Virus record (IMG/VR): IMGVR_UViG_3300028388_004717
Location: 1 to 26,694 of that record
Reading direction: 5' to 3' (one strand)
Length of the DNA stretch: 26,694 bases
DNA from: a virus
This document shows positions 1 to 7,948 of the stretch, piece by piece. A model generated the notes under the pieces. It was not told the DNA's origin. It ran no database searches and saw only the letters and a list, made by a program, of their open reading frames with translations. Position 1 is the first letter of the stretch. Every line of letters starts with the position of its first letter. The translations under genes and the position numbers were made by a program.

Positions 1-48
1 GCCTATGACCGGGGATACCTCGACGGTGAGCGCTTGGCCCGGCACTAA
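1..48 (+). CDS. 3' fragment of small hypothetical gene (complete copy at 26482-26643)
   Basis: The last 15 codons and TAA stop of the 53-residue gene at the right end, reading YDRGYLDGERLARH before the stop. It is only a fragment because the circular contig was opened here; it is not a second gene. Confidence 0.85.
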   Translation, partial: AYDRGYLDGERLARH

Positions 49-79
49 AAAACCCCTCACGCGCTCGGAGGGATTTTTT
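47..79 (+). terminator. Bidirectional intrinsic terminator
   Basis: A run of six A and CCCTC pairs with GAGGG and a run of six T across a 9-nt loop. The U-tract is present in both directions. It sits at the stop codon of the preceding small gene and separates it from the promoter at 133-161. An identical copy lies at 26642-26674 because of the terminal repeat. Confidence 0.8.
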
Positions 80-132
80 AGCCAACAGCTTTAGTATACA
101 TCACACTACCCCCGGCACCACAAAACAGAGTA

Positions 133-161
133 TTGACTTTATTTACCTATGGGTGTATACT
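133..161 (+). promoter_or_regulatory. Sigma70-type promoter with inverted repeat
   Basis: TTGACT at 133-138 and TATACT at 156-161, separated by exactly 17 bp. Transcription would start near 168, leaving a leader of about 22 nt before the ATG at 190, so this gene is not leaderless. The arms ACCTAT (145-150) and ATAGGT (162-167) form an inverted repeat that embraces the -10 box, a plausible operator. This is the only clear two-box consensus promoter I see in the window. Confidence 0.7.
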
Positions 162-189
162 ATAGGTATAGTAATAACCAATCAACACT

Positions 190-735
190 ATGACCAACAC
201 ATTCAAAGCAGAATTCGATACCTATTCAATCAGTAGCGGCACCAAAATAGGGAATACTTACCAAGTGGTAGACGAACTCGCCACCCGCAAGAGCATCAGA
301 AAGACACTCGAGGAGCACAACGTGCCAAAGGCGACCACCCAATGGGATGATGATGGTGACTACCATTTCTCTATCACCACCCTCGATGGGTACAGAAACT
401 CAGACCGAAAAAAGTTTCGCATCTACCTCGATGATGACAGCTACGGCTCAAAGTCATTCATTCAATCAAATGATGAGGGCGAAATCCCCCTCGCAAAACT
501 CATCGAGAAGATGACTGAGCACCAGCAGTATTTTCAAAATCGCACTGACCGCAAACGCAAAGAGAATGAGGCCAGTGAGAAGCGTGAGAAACTAGCCGAG
601 CAGCTCAGCGACAAGCTCAGCAAATACGGTATCCGGGTGCAGAACAGCTACGGCCGCATCGTTATCAAAGCCGAGTTTTACGACAACGCCGAGGCCGAGG
701 CATTCGCTAACGAATTAATCAATAAACTCAACTAG
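190..735 (+). CDS. Hypothetical protein, early-type, 181 aa
   Basis: I do not recognise the family. The N-terminal half (residues 1-100) is mixed and acidic, with WDDDGDYHF and YLDDDSYGSKSF segments. Residues about 105-145 are strongly charged and likely a helical coiled coil (KRKENEASEKREKLAEQLSDK). The last 35 residues look like a small alpha/beta unit. It is the first gene after the only consensus -35/-10 promoter and is followed at short spacing by two very small genes, so the three probably form an early operon. A DNA-binding or regulatory role would fit the position but nothing in the sequence proves it. Initiation at ATG 190 is preceded by an A-rich leader without a clear Shine-Dalgarno. 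Confidence 0.75.
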   Translation: MTNTFKAEFDTYSISSGTKIGNTYQVVDELATRKSIRKTLEEHNVPKATTQWDDDGDYHFSITTLDGYRNSDRKKFRIYLDDDSYGSKSFIQSNDEGEIPLAKLIEKMTEHQQYFQNRTDRKRKENEASEKREKLAEQLSDKLSKYGIRVQNSYGRIVIKAEFYDNAEAEAFANELINKLN

Positions 736-756
736 ACCTATGACCATCGATGAAGC
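728..756 (+). repeat. 29-bp direct repeat over a gene start, copy 1
   Basis: Bases 728-756 are identical to 873-901. Each copy covers the end of one gene, the short spacer ACCT and the first five and a half codons of the next. This points to a recent duplication or recombination that placed the same translation-start cassette in front of two different small genes. Confidence 0.9.
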
Positions 757-880
757 AATCGAAGCACTGACACTCGCAATCGAAAAACACAACGTATACC
801 CAATGACCCAAGAGCAAGAGCACCTCACATTCGTCGACGGACTACTCCACGCGCGGGGCATTATCAGTAAAATCAACTAG
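740..880 (+). CDS. Small hypothetical protein, 46 aa
   Basis: A 46-residue frame starting ATG 740, only four bases after the previous stop. It begins MTIDEAIEALTLAIEKHN and looks helical and soluble; no domain is recognised. The 29 bp spanning its start (728-756) are repeated exactly at 873-901, where they form the start of the next gene. The two proteins therefore share the first seven residues MTIDEAI and then diverge. Coding is supported by the spacing, the shared start module and typical codon use, but not by homology that I can name. Confidence 0.6.
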   Translation: MTIDEAIEALTLAIEKHNVYPMTQEQEHLTFVDGLLHARGIISKIN

Positions 881-901
881 ACCTATGACCATCGATGAAG
901 C
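873..901 (+). repeat. 29-bp direct repeat over a gene start, copy 2
   Basis: Second exact copy of 728-756, giving the gene at 885 the same start region as the gene at 740. Confidence 0.9.
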
Positions 902-1031
902 TATCGCAACACTAACCCGAGAGTGCCAACGCTGCGGCCACAAATGGCTCCTCCGCCGCAACGTAAAGCCAACGGTGTGCCCAAAATGCAAGAGCGCATA
1001 CTGGGATACGAAAAAAGAAGCGACTGGATAA
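885..1031 (+). CDS. Small zinc-ribbon protein, 48 aa
   Basis: A 48-residue frame with two CxxC knuckles (CQRCGH and CPKCKS) separated by about 16 residues, a classic zinc-ribbon layout, often used for nucleic-acid or protein binding. It starts with the same MTIDEAI as its upstream neighbour because of the 29-bp repeat at 873-901. It is followed by a strong terminator at 1049-1074 that would close the early operon starting at 190. Specific function unknown. Confidence 0.65.
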   Translation: MTIDEAIATLTRECQRCGHKWLLRRNVKPTVCPKCKSAYWDTKKEATG

Positions 1032-1034
1032 CCA

Positions 1035-1201
1035 CTCCCCCAGTACCTAAAGACCCCCCCAGCGGGGTCTTTTTGGTGGGGGAGAGCAAACACCGCTCTA
1101 TAGAGCCATATCTCGGATAACCCTACCACTCCCCCACCGGTACCACTCCCCCACCGATATGGCCGATATCAGCAAAAATCAGCGACCTATCAGTGGGGGA
1201 G
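1035..1201. repeat. Iteron-like CTCCCCCAC repeats upstream of terS
   Basis: An 8-9 bp word CTCCCCCA(C) occurs at 1035-1042, 1129-1137 and 1146-1154, and its reverse complement GTGGGGGAG at 1076-1084 and 1193-1201. Two copies lie in a 17-bp tandem repeat (1124-1140 and 1141-1157, differing at the last base). The patch is non-coding and ends about 40 bp before the small terminase gene. A packaging (cos/pac) site or replication origin would suit the place and form, but neither can be decided from sequence alone. Confidence 0.55.
1049..1074 (+). terminator. Intrinsic terminator
   Basis: AAAGACCCC (1049-1057) pairs perfectly with GGGGTCTTT (1064-1072) across a 6-nt loop, with five T from 1070 on. 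It ends the small-gene operon 190-1031. Confidence 0.85.
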
Positions 1202-1242
1202 GGGGGAGCCCCTGGCACACAACTATGATATGCTGATAGGGT

Positions 1243-1686
1243 ATGGCAACTAAAAAGCGCCCGAGCAAAAAGACACTCAAGAACAGCAGCTCAACAGCTG
1301 TGGCGACCAAAAAGACAACCAAAAAGACAACCAAAAAGGTCATCGGCCGGCCATTTAAGAAAGGGCAGAGCGGCAATCCAGGTGGTCGACCCAAAGGAGC
1401 CCGAGACCGCCGCACCGTTATCTGGGAGGCATTAAAGGTCCTGGCCGAACGTAAAGGACACACTCCCGAGGAGGTCGAGACCGCTCTCCAGGTGGCGGCA
1501 ATAGAAAAAGCCGGCAAAGGCTCATTCCTCCACTACGCCGAGCTCTCCAATGGCCTTTATGGCAAGGTCACTGATGATATCGATATCAAGAGCGGCGGTA
1601 AATCTATCGCCGACCTAATTGCCCTGGCCCACAATGCAAAACGACCCCCAACAGATACTCCAGCTGCAGGAGAGAGTACGGACTGA
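1243..1686 (+). CDS. terS: Terminase small subunit candidate (DUF5681-like)
   Basis: 147 residues. The first 40 are lysine/threonine rich with repeated TTKKTTKK. Residues about 41-60 carry FKKGQSGNPGGRPKGARD, the signature that I associate with DUF5681 proteins, which commonly occupy the small-terminase slot. The rest is helical. In phages of this layout the small subunit recognises the packaging site and recruits the large subunit. It overlaps the large terminase start by 53 bp, and the repeat patch 1035-1201 lies just upstream. A TATGAT box at 1224-1229 lies 13 nt before the ATG. Assignment rests on the domain phrase plus position. Confidence 0.75.
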   Translation: MATKKRPSKKTLKNSSSTAVATKKTTKKTTKKVIGRPFKKGQSGNPGGRPKGARDRRTVIWEALKVLAERKGHTPEEVETALQVAAIEKAGKGSFLHYAELSNGLYGKVTDDIDIKSGGKSIADLIALAHNAKRPPTDTPAAGESTD

Positions 1687-2995
1687 CCCCGAATTCTTCC
1701 ACAACGAAATCTTGGGCTATAAACCCTGGGAGCGGCAGCTCGAGATTTCGGACAGCATCACACACAATCGCAATACTGCCGTGCGCAGCTGCAACGGTGC
1801 CGGCAAAACATTCCACATCGCGCGGGAGGGCCTGCGCTTTATGTATAGCTACTACCCCGCCGTGGTATTCAACACCGCTCCAGTCTGGACCCAGGTTGAA
1901 AATCAATACTGGCGGTATTTCAGAGATGCCTACGCTAAAGCCCAATACCGCCTCGGCGGCCGGCTCCTTAAAACCGCCCTCAACATCGATGAGGACTGGT
2001 ATGCGATGGGTCTCGCTAACGACCCCAACCGGATGGAGGCATTCCAAGGATGGCACGGTAAACACATTCTCGTTATATTCGATGAGGCATCTGGTATCAG
2101 CCCGAAAATTTATGAGGCCGCCGCAGGCGCGATGGCTGGAGGGCAGGTGGTGCGGTCGGTGATGATTGGCAACCCGACCCAGAACTCGGGACCATTCCAC
2201 GATGCCTTTAGTGACCCCAATTTCTCCAAAATCACCATCAGCGCACACGATGTGCCCAACGTAAAGGAGCGCCGCCAGGTCATCCCAGGGCTCATCACTC
2301 ACGACTGGGTGGAGGAGATGGCCAGCCGGTACGGTGAGGACAGTGATGTATACAAGGTGCGCGTGCTGGGGCAATTCCCGCGTAACGCCTCAGACACGCT
2401 CATCAGTGTGGATAGTGTGCAGCAAGCTATCGAGGCAGACCGGGAGCGTTATGGCGATGATGAATACCTCGGGCTCGATGTGGCACGCTTCGGTGATGAC
2501 ACCACTGCCCTCGTATACCGGCGCGGTAACTATGCCCGCGTGCTCGGCAAGTGGCACGGCAATGACACAATGCAGACCACGGGCAAGGCGGTCCAGGCGC
2601 TACGCGACTATCCCAACGCAAATATATACATCGATGTGGTCGGAGTGGGGGCAGGCGTATTCGACCGGCTCCGGGAGCAGCCCAAGGTATCCGGTCGGGT
2701 CTTTGGTGTGAATAGCGCCGGCCGGGCGCGAGATAACGAGGAGTATATCAACATCCGAGCAGAGAGCTGGGCGACCGCTCGGGAGTGGCTCAAGGATGCT
2801 GTGCTCGAGCAACACGAGGACTGGTACCAGCTCGGGGTCCCCAAATACAAAATCACCTCGGCCGGTAAAATCCAGCTCGAGAGCAAGGAGGATATGAAGA
2901 AGCGCGGAGTGAAATCACCCGACGTGGCGGATGCCCTTGCCCTCACCCTCTCTCGACCAACCGAGGGAGAGAATATCGGCTTGGTGTGGCTGTAG
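1634..2995 (+). CDS. terL: Terminase large subunit
   Basis: ATPase-nuclease that packages DNA into the prohead. From ATG 1634 it is 453 residues, a normal length for the family. Walker A is SCNGAGKT at residues about 52-59 and Walker B ILVIFDE ends near residue 151. The C-terminal RNase H-like nuclease is visible as LGLDVARFGDDTTA, then IYIDVVGVGAGVFDRL, then a late acidic segment SPDVADALAL. A TTG at 1619 would add five residues, but ATG 1634 is preferred. It overlaps terS and is followed by the portal after 27 bp. No intein or frameshift is visible. Confidence 0.95.
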   Translation: MQNDPQQILQLQERVRTDPEFFHNEILGYKPWERQLEISDSITHNRNTAVRSCNGAGKTFHIAREGLRFMYSYYPAVVFNTAPVWTQVENQYWRYFRDAYAKAQYRLGGRLLKTALNIDEDWYAMGLANDPNRMEAFQGWHGKHILVIFDEASGISPKIYEAAAGAMAGGQVVRSVMIGNPTQNSGPFHDAFSDPNFSKITISAHDVPNVKERRQVIPGLITHDWVEEMASRYGEDSDVYKVRVLGQFPRNASDTLISVDSVQQAIEADRERYGDDEYLGLDVARFGDDTTALVYRRGNYARVLGKWHGNDTMQTTGKAVQALRDYPNANIYIDVVGVGAGVFDRLREQPKVSGRVFGVNSAGRARDNEEYINIRAESWATAREWLKDAVLEQHEDWYQLGVPKYKITSAGKIQLESKEDMKKRGVKSPDVADALALTLSRPTEGENIGLVWL

Positions 2996-3010
2996 CTGAT
3001 ATGGGCGTGA

Positions 3011-3016
3011 TACAAT
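3011..3016 (+). promoter_or_regulatory. Extended -10 box for leaderless portal mRNA
   Basis: TGA-TACAAT ends 6 nt before ATG 3023. Transcription is expected to start 6-7 nt after the box, that is at the start codon itself. Confidence 0.6.
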
Positions 3017-3022
3017 ACTGAT

Positions 3023-5134
3023 ATGGATATTCGCTCAAGATTGGCTCAACTTTTTGGCACTAAAAACTCACCCACAACATCCTACACGGGCACTTGGGAT
3101 GTCGCCGGAGGACCTACGAACTCGTACCAGGAGCGCAACGCCCTCGAGGCCAATCGAGAGTGGGTAGGTATCGCCGTCGACCTGGTAGCCAAGAGTGCCG
3201 GCGCGGTGCGGCTCAAGGTGATGCAGTACAAAAACCAGGAGGATGCAGAGGTATTCACCGGCCCGTTGTATGATTTTATAGAGCAGCCTGGCCAAAATCT
3301 CACCATCACTGATTTCGTATATCTCAATACGGTATACAAAGAGCTTACCGGCAATGCATTCTGGTACCGAGAAAAACCCAGCCGCCACCTCGAGCCAATC
3401 CTCCCCACCAGCATCCGACCAATTCTCGATGACACAAAAACCAGGCTGCTGCGCTATGAGCAGTTTGCGGGAGGCAAGTCTCGCCACCTCGAGCTCGATG
3501 ATGTGCTGCACGACCGCTATATCGACCCCGCGCGACCGTACTGGGGGGCGGGTAAACTTGCCAAGATTGCGCCCTGGGTCGATACCAGCACATACGCCAC
3601 TGAATTTCTGCGCCGCTTTTTTCTCAACGGTGCGACCTTTGGTGGCTTTATAGAAACTGAGGAGGAGAGCCAGGAGCGCATCAAACTCATCAAAGCCGGG
3701 CTCCAGAATGACCACGTGGGGGTCAATAACGCACACAAAATCGGTATCCTGCCCAAGGGCTCAAAATTCACCCAGACTGTCGCCAATATGCAGCAGATAG
3801 AGATGGGCGCGACCGATGACCGCTACCGAGACAAAATCCTCTCGGCCTTTGGGGTGCCCAAAAGTATGGTGGGGCTTGTGCAGGATGTAAACCGAGCCAA
3901 CGCCGAGGCCAACGAATATCTGTTCGCGCAGCATACTATCAAACCAATCATCCTCGACCTGATAGACTTCCTCAATCTGCACGTAGCCAAAGAGCTGGAC
4001 CCCGCTGGCCAGTATTATTTCAGTTTCGATGAATTCGTACCGACCAATATGGATATAGAGCTGCGAGAGCGTGAGATTGCACTCAACCGCCAGCCATACA
4101 AGACGGTCAACGAGGTACGAGCTGAGCAAGGGCTGCCGCCGGTCGATGGTGGAGATGTGGTCTATGGTCCACCATTCCAGTCACCCCTCGGCTCCTCATT
4201 CAATTTCGATAATCAACCCGCTGCGCCTGCGCCAGTAAAAAGCAACCCGCCCAGCCGCTCGGCCTACTCACGCATTCGCAAGGTGGTACAAAAAGAGAAA
4301 AACCGCGATGCGCTCGCCGAGAAACTAGCCGAAAAAGCTATCGAACGTGAAGCCAATCGCACTACTGAGGAGCTGGATGCGATTGCTCACCGCTCATTCG
4401 TTGGCCGGGTCGAGAGCTACCTGGACCGGGTAGGTGAGGCGGTCCGAGGCTTCAATAACAAGCAGAAGCAGCAAGTGCTGCAGGACATCTCTCGTATCAC
4501 TAAAGCAGTGAGCAAGGATGACCTATTCGATATGGACCAAAGCATAGCGGCGATGGTCGATTTCGTGAGCCCGGTGCTGCGTGGGCTGATGACCGAGCAA
4601 GCCTTTGCAGAGTATGAGGCGCAAGGTTTCGAGGGCTCATTCGATAGCGGCGACCAAATGCTCGAGAAGATAGTCGACCGCGAGACCGAGCGCCTGGCCA
4701 AAGCGTACAACGCCACCACCGCCAACCTCCTCAAAAACACCCTCGACCAAGGTATCCGCGAGGGCGATGGCCTGGCCGAGCTCACCGAGCGCGTGCAGCA
4801 GGTGTACGAATTCAGTGATGCGACCCGCGCCAAGGCTGTGGCTCACACCGAGGCGTTCCACATTGCCAACCAGGGCAACCTGGAGGCATACCGCCAGAGC
4901 GGGGTAGTGCAATCGCAGCGCTGGTACACAGCCGAGGATGAGATGGTCTGCCCGTACTGCCAGCCGATGAATGGTACGGTGATTGGCCTCAACGATGTCT
5001 ATTTCGAGAAAGGTAGCACGATGATAGGCAGCGACGGCAAGCCACTCCAGCTTAATTACCGCGCAATCGATGCGCCGCCGCTGCACACCAACTGCCGGTG
5101 CTTTATTCGCCCAGATACTATCTCAATAGACTAG
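3023..5134 (+). CDS. Portal protein fused to MuF-type head protein
   Basis: 703 residues. Residues about 1-400 form an HK97-type portal: an N-terminal stretch with NALEANREWVGIAVDLVAKS, a central FLRRFFLNGATFGGFIE and a stem region AFGVPKSMVGLVQDVNRANAE. A charged helical linker (about 410-560) follows. The C-terminus is a MuF domain, with AVAHTEAFHIANQGNLEAY, MVCPYCQPMNG and the terminal PPLHTNCRCFIRP, where cysteines and histidine may bind metal. These two functions are usually separate adjacent genes, so the fusion ties the minor head protein to the portal ring at a fixed stoichiometry. The gene starts at a leaderless-type promoter. Confidence 0.93.
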   Translation: MDIRSRLAQLFGTKNSPTTSYTGTWDVAGGPTNSYQERNALEANREWVGIAVDLVAKSAGAVRLKVMQYKNQEDAEVFTGPLYDFIEQPGQNLTITDFVYLNTVYKELTGNAFWYREKPSRHLEPILPTSIRPILDDTKTRLLRYEQFAGGKSRHLELDDVLHDRYIDPARPYWGAGKLAKIAPWVDTSTYATEFLRRFFLNGATFGGFIETEEESQERIKLIKAGLQNDHVGVNNAHKIGILPKGSKFTQTVANMQQIEMGATDDRYRDKILSAFGVPKSMVGLVQDVNRANAEANEYLFAQHTIKPIILDLIDFLNLHVAKELDPAGQYYFSFDEFVPTNMDIELREREIALNRQPYKTVNEVRAEQGLPPVDGGDVVYGPPFQSPLGSSFNFDNQPAAPAPVKSNPPSRSAYSRIRKVVQKEKNRDALAEKLAEKAIEREANRTTEELDAIAHRSFVGRVESYLDRVGEAVRGFNNKQKQQVLQDISRITKAVSKDDLFDMDQSIAAMVDFVSPVLRGLMTEQAFAEYEAQGFEGSFDSGDQMLEKIVDRETERLAKAYNATTANLLKNTLDQGIREGDGLAELTERVQQVYEFSDATRAKAVAHTEAFHIANQGNLEAYRQSGVVQSQRWYTAEDEMVCPYCQPMNGTVIGLNDVYFEKGSTMIGSDGKPLQLNYRAIDAPPLHTNCRCFIRPDTISID

Positions 5135-5150
5135 AGAGAAATCACCGTGG

Positions 5151-5156
5151 TAATAT
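5151..5156 (+). promoter_or_regulatory. Extended -10 box for leaderless protease mRNA
   Basis: TGG-TAATAT ends 6 nt before ATG 5163, with no Shine-Dalgarno between them. Confidence 0.55.
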
Positions 5157-5162
5157 AAATAT

Positions 5163-5975
5163 ATGAGAAAAATCAGCGACAACCAGGCCGAAAAAATGAG
5201 TGCAGTCTTTGCAGACACAGCTGCCCAGGAGCTCATCGAGAGCACTACCAAGGCAGCCGATGCAGACACGGGCTCATTTCGTGTAGTAATCACAACCGAG
5301 GACCTGGACCGATACAATGAGGTGATAAAAATGGAGGGCTGGGAGCTCAACCACTACCGCTCCAACCCCGTCGTACTATGGGGACACGACCACAGCCGCA
5401 TCATCGGTGTCGCTACCGACATTCGCATCGAAAATAATCAAATGATTGCGGAGGGCAAGTTTGCACCGACTGAGGAGGGCCAAGAGAAGCGCAAGCTATA
5501 CGAGCAGGGATTTCTAAAGGCTACGAGTGTAGGCTTTATCGAAAAAGAGCGCGAGGGCAATATCGTGACCAAGGCTGAGCTCATCGAATTCAGTTTCGTA
5601 TCGGTCCCCGCTAACCCTTACGCCCTCTCACTCGCTCTCGAGCACGAACGCAGCATCGATGAGCTCGTAACCAAGGGTATTTTCACTATCGAAAAGGACA
5701 CGCAAAAAGACACGCAAGCGACTGAGGCGCACCGCGTAAAGGACACCGATACGGCCGCCATCACTGATGAGCATATAACCAAGATTGCCGAGGCGACCGC
5801 ACTCGCCGTAACCCGTGCCTGGGAGGCAGCTCAAGAGAGCGAGCCGGAGGGTACTGAGGGAGAGGCTGACCCAGTGGAGCGTGAGTTTCAACTCAAGCGA
5901 GCCCTCCAGGGTGCCGCTACATTGCTAGGCGATGACCTAGCCAAGCGCAAAGCAAAGCGCCTCTCCTCCAATTAA
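5163..5975 (+). CDS. Prohead maturation protease (HK97-type, S78)
   Basis: 270 residues. The serine protease that cleaves the capsid scaffold in HK97-like heads. The family pattern is clear: WGHDHSRIIG around residues 73-82 contains the catalytic histidine candidate (H75), LKATSVGF contains the serine (S122), and EFSFVSVPANPYA (about 142-154) closes the core. Residues after about 165 are acidic and helical and may act as a fused scaffold or be removed on maturation. It lies between portal and capsid, the standard place. Confidence 0.93.
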   Translation: MRKISDNQAEKMSAVFADTAAQELIESTTKAADADTGSFRVVITTEDLDRYNEVIKMEGWELNHYRSNPVVLWGHDHSRIIGVATDIRIENNQMIAEGKFAPTEEGQEKRKLYEQGFLKATSVGFIEKEREGNIVTKAELIEFSFVSVPANPYALSLALEHERSIDELVTKGIFTIEKDTQKDTQATEAHRVKDTDTAAITDEHITKIAEATALAVTRAWEAAQESEPEGTEGEADPVEREFQLKRALQGAATLLGDDLAKRKAKRLSSN

Positions 5976-5986
5976 AAACTAAAATT

Positions 5987-5992
5987 TATAGT
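5987..5992 (+). promoter_or_regulatory. -10 box for leaderless capsid mRNA
   Basis: TATAGT ends 5 nt before ATG 5998. Unlike most boxes here it lacks the TGn extension; the region before it is A/T-rich. Confidence 0.5.
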
Positions 5993-5997
5993 GTTAT

Positions 5998-7161
5998 ATG
6001 GAGAAGCACGAAATCAAAGAAGTGTTCGGTGAGGTCCTTACCGAGCACGATGAAGAAATCAAGGCAGAACTCCGCGCCATCGCAGGCGATGAGGCTGCTG
6101 AGAAAGCTGCCGCAGCAGTAAAGGCTGCCCGCATCGATGAGATGCGCAATGGCACCCGACTGCTCGATAACGACAGCAAGGCTGCATTCGCAGAAGATAT
6201 GCGAAAGCTCGCCTCGGGCGAAAAAGCTGCCTACCTTACGGTCTCAGACCAAACGGGTGGCTACCTCGTACCAACTGAGGTACATAATGAGATTATGCGT
6301 ATCGCAGCTACTACCGGTGTAGTAGCCCGCGATGCACGCCGCTTCCCCGTCGCCGATATCGAAATCCCAACCTACAGCGGAGCTGTGATGCAGGGACAGT
6401 ACATCGGTGAGGATAGCGCAGGCTCAGAGACCCAGAACGACATCGGGATGGCTCGCCTCAAGTCTGCTCAGTGGGTGGAATTCTTCCGCGTGAGCAACCG
6501 CCTCATCCAAAAAGCCACACCATCTATCGGTGAGTGGCTGATGGGTCTTGTGGGCGAGGGCTTGGCCTACCGCCTCGACCGTGAGGGCTTTATGGGAGGT
6601 ACTTACGCTGGCTCGCCATTCGTAGGGCTCCTCGGCTCAAGCGATGTCACTACCCAGACCCTCGGCTCTGGCCTGACCGACTTTAACGATGTCACCCCAG
6701 AGGAGGCATCAGAGGCTATTGGTGCAGTAGATACTGCCGCCCTAGCTAACGCCGGTTTCTACTTCCACCGCACCGTGTGGGCGCAAATCCGCGCACAAAA
6801 AGACGGTACCAGCGGCGAGTATGTATTCCGCCAGGACCACGCACCATTCGCGCAAATCCAGCGTGAGAGTGGTATCCAACCTGTTGGCTCAATGTGGGGC
6901 TACCCGGTATACACCACCGATGTACTACCTACATTCGCCGATACAGCCGTGAGCACCAAATTCGGTGTATTCGGCAACCTTTCACTCGCCTTGGCGATGG
7001 GAGAAGATGGCCCAATGGATATGGCACGCTCTGGCGATGCTGTTATCGGTGGCAAGTCTACATTCGAGCGAAATCAAACTGCATTCCGCTTCACCCACCA
7101 ACACGCGCTCAGCGTAATGCTCGGCAGTGCTGCAGTGGTATTCGAGACCGCCGCATCTTAA
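5998..7161 (+). CDS. Major capsid protein (HK97 fold)
   Basis: 387 residues. The N-terminus (about 1-55) is charged and helical, a short delta-like scaffold domain to be removed by the protease. The mature part starts near the TVSDQTGGYLVPTEVHNEIM segment (about residues 81-100), the usual start of HK97-type capsids. Further family-like segments are the IPTYSGAVM, the AQWVEFFRVSNRLI and the GNLSLALAMGEDGPM stretches. It is followed directly by two small genes typical of the head region. Cross-linking residues cannot be judged by eye. Confidence 0.92.
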   Translation: MEKHEIKEVFGEVLTEHDEEIKAELRAIAGDEAAEKAAAAVKAARIDEMRNGTRLLDNDSKAAFAEDMRKLASGEKAAYLTVSDQTGGYLVPTEVHNEIMRIAATTGVVARDARRFPVADIEIPTYSGAVMQGQYIGEDSAGSETQNDIGMARLKSAQWVEFFRVSNRLIQKATPSIGEWLMGLVGEGLAYRLDREGFMGGTYAGSPFVGLLGSSDVTTQTLGSGLTDFNDVTPEEASEAIGAVDTAALANAGFYFHRTVWAQIRAQKDGTSGEYVFRQDHAPFAQIQRESGIQPVGSMWGYPVYTTDVLPTFADTAVSTKFGVFGNLSLALAMGEDGPMDMARSGDAVIGGKSTFERNQTAFRFTHQHALSVMLGSAAVVFETAAS

Positions 7162-7180
7162 TAGCTAAAGCCATACTCGT

Positions 7181-7483
7181 ATGCTTTATAAAACAACCTG
7201 TGCAATTCTCTACCGAGGCAGCCGCGTCGAGCGCGGTACCGAGCTGGAGATGAGCCAAGAAGATGCAGCCCGCCTGGCTGGTAACGTGGTCCCGGTAACT
7301 GATAGCAATATCAGCACCGAGCCAACGCCCGAGCCAGAAGCAAAGGAGCTCGAGGATATGAGCAAGGCTGAGCTCGAGGAGGCCGCCGCAGAACGTGGCC
7401 TCGCCACCTCTGGCACTAAAGCAGAACTCATCGAACGCATCCAGCTGCACGATGAGGCTCCCGAAGATGACGCTGGTGAATAA
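7181..7483 (+). CDS. Small head-region protein with C-terminal SAP-like motif
   Basis: 100 residues. The N-terminal 40 residues (MLYKTTCAILYRGSRVERG...) form a beta-rich unit like those found in small virion genes after the capsid. Residues about 60-95 contain MSKAELEEAAAERGLATSG then TKAELIERI, the pattern of a SAP / Rho-N-like helix-extended-helix DNA-binding motif. The linker between them is acidic and proline-rich. It may be a minor head protein that touches DNA. It lies 19 bp after the capsid gene and is probably co-transcribed with it. Confidence 0.75.
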   Translation: MLYKTTCAILYRGSRVERGTELEMSQEDAARLAGNVVPVTDSNISTEPTPEPEAKELEDMSKAELEEAAAERGLATSGTKAELIERIQLHDEAPEDDAGE

Positions 7484-7506
7484 TTACCAAATAAACAATC
7501 AGAACT

Positions 7507-7899
7507 ATGAAGCTATTCGACAACATCAAAGCAGTACCGTCTATCGTACCGGCGGTGTACACTGCTGACGAAAATGGCGCAGCCGTCGATACCCGTGGGT
7601 ATCGTGATGGTATGCTCGTGGTGAACGCGGGCGATATCGACCTGGCCAACGCTGATGAGACCTACGTGGTCGAGCTCGAGGAGAGTGACGACAACTCAAC
7701 CTGGACCGACGTTGCCACCATCTCAGTCACCATCACCGCTGATGATGAGGTAGGTGTGGCACGCATCGCAGAGCTCAACGTGGCTCGCAAGCGATACCTC
7801 CGCGCGGTCCTCAATGTCGGTGGTACTACGCCATCATTCCCCGGTGGTGCGGTCATCCTCCTTGGTGAGGCAGCCAGCAATCCAGTCAACAGCGACTAG
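7507..7899 (+). CDS. Conserved head-region protein (possible decoration protein)
   Basis: 130 residues, beta-rich, with no membrane segment. Phrases such as PAVYTADENGAAVDTRGY, ESDDNSTWTDV and KRYLRAVLNVGGT match a type of small phage protein that I remember directly after capsid genes, of unproven function. A capsid decoration or stabilising role is a guess from position. It ends the capsid transcription unit, since a strong terminator follows at 7913-7946. Confidence 0.75.
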   Translation: MKLFDNIKAVPSIVPAVYTADENGAAVDTRGYRDGMLVVNAGDIDLANADETYVVELEESDDNSTWTDVATISVTITADDEVGVARIAELNVARKRYLRAVLNVGGTTPSFPGGAVILLGEAASNPVNSD

Positions 7900-7912
7900 A
7901 TACGCACCCACA

Positions 7913-7946
7913 GAAAAAGCCCTCCAGCCTGGGGGGCTTTTTCTTT
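7913..7946 (+). terminator. Intrinsic terminator after the capsid operon
   Basis: GAAAAAGCCC (7913-7922) pairs perfectly with GGGCTTTTTC (7934-7943), with a T-rich tail. It would stop most transcripts between head and connector genes, and a fresh promoter follows immediately at 7949. Confidence 0.9.
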
Positions 7947-7948
7947 GG

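Larger units (their letters stand above)
1..99. repeat. 99-bp direct terminal repeat, left copy
   Basis: Bases 1-99 are identical to 26596-26694. The repeat holds the last 16 codons of the small gene at 26482-26643, its terminator and the start of the next intergenic region. A repeat of exactly 99 bp that cuts through a gene is what a k-mer assembler leaves on a circular contig. I therefore read it as evidence of a closed or circularly permuted genome rather than as a biological terminal repeat. Confidence 0.9.

Noticed and set aside
1-99. Biological direct terminal repeats or attachment sites
   Set aside because: Exactly 99 bp, cutting through a gene, is typical of k-mer overlap in circular contigs; there is no integrase.
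1604-2374. 256-aa open frame on the minus strand over terL
   Set aside because: It is antisense to a gene with complete terminase motifs, has no domain or ribosome site, and is explained by codon bias of the plus strand.
3068-3736. 222-aa minus-strand frame over the portal gene
   Set aside because: Shadow of the portal gene; low-complexity composition and no motifs.
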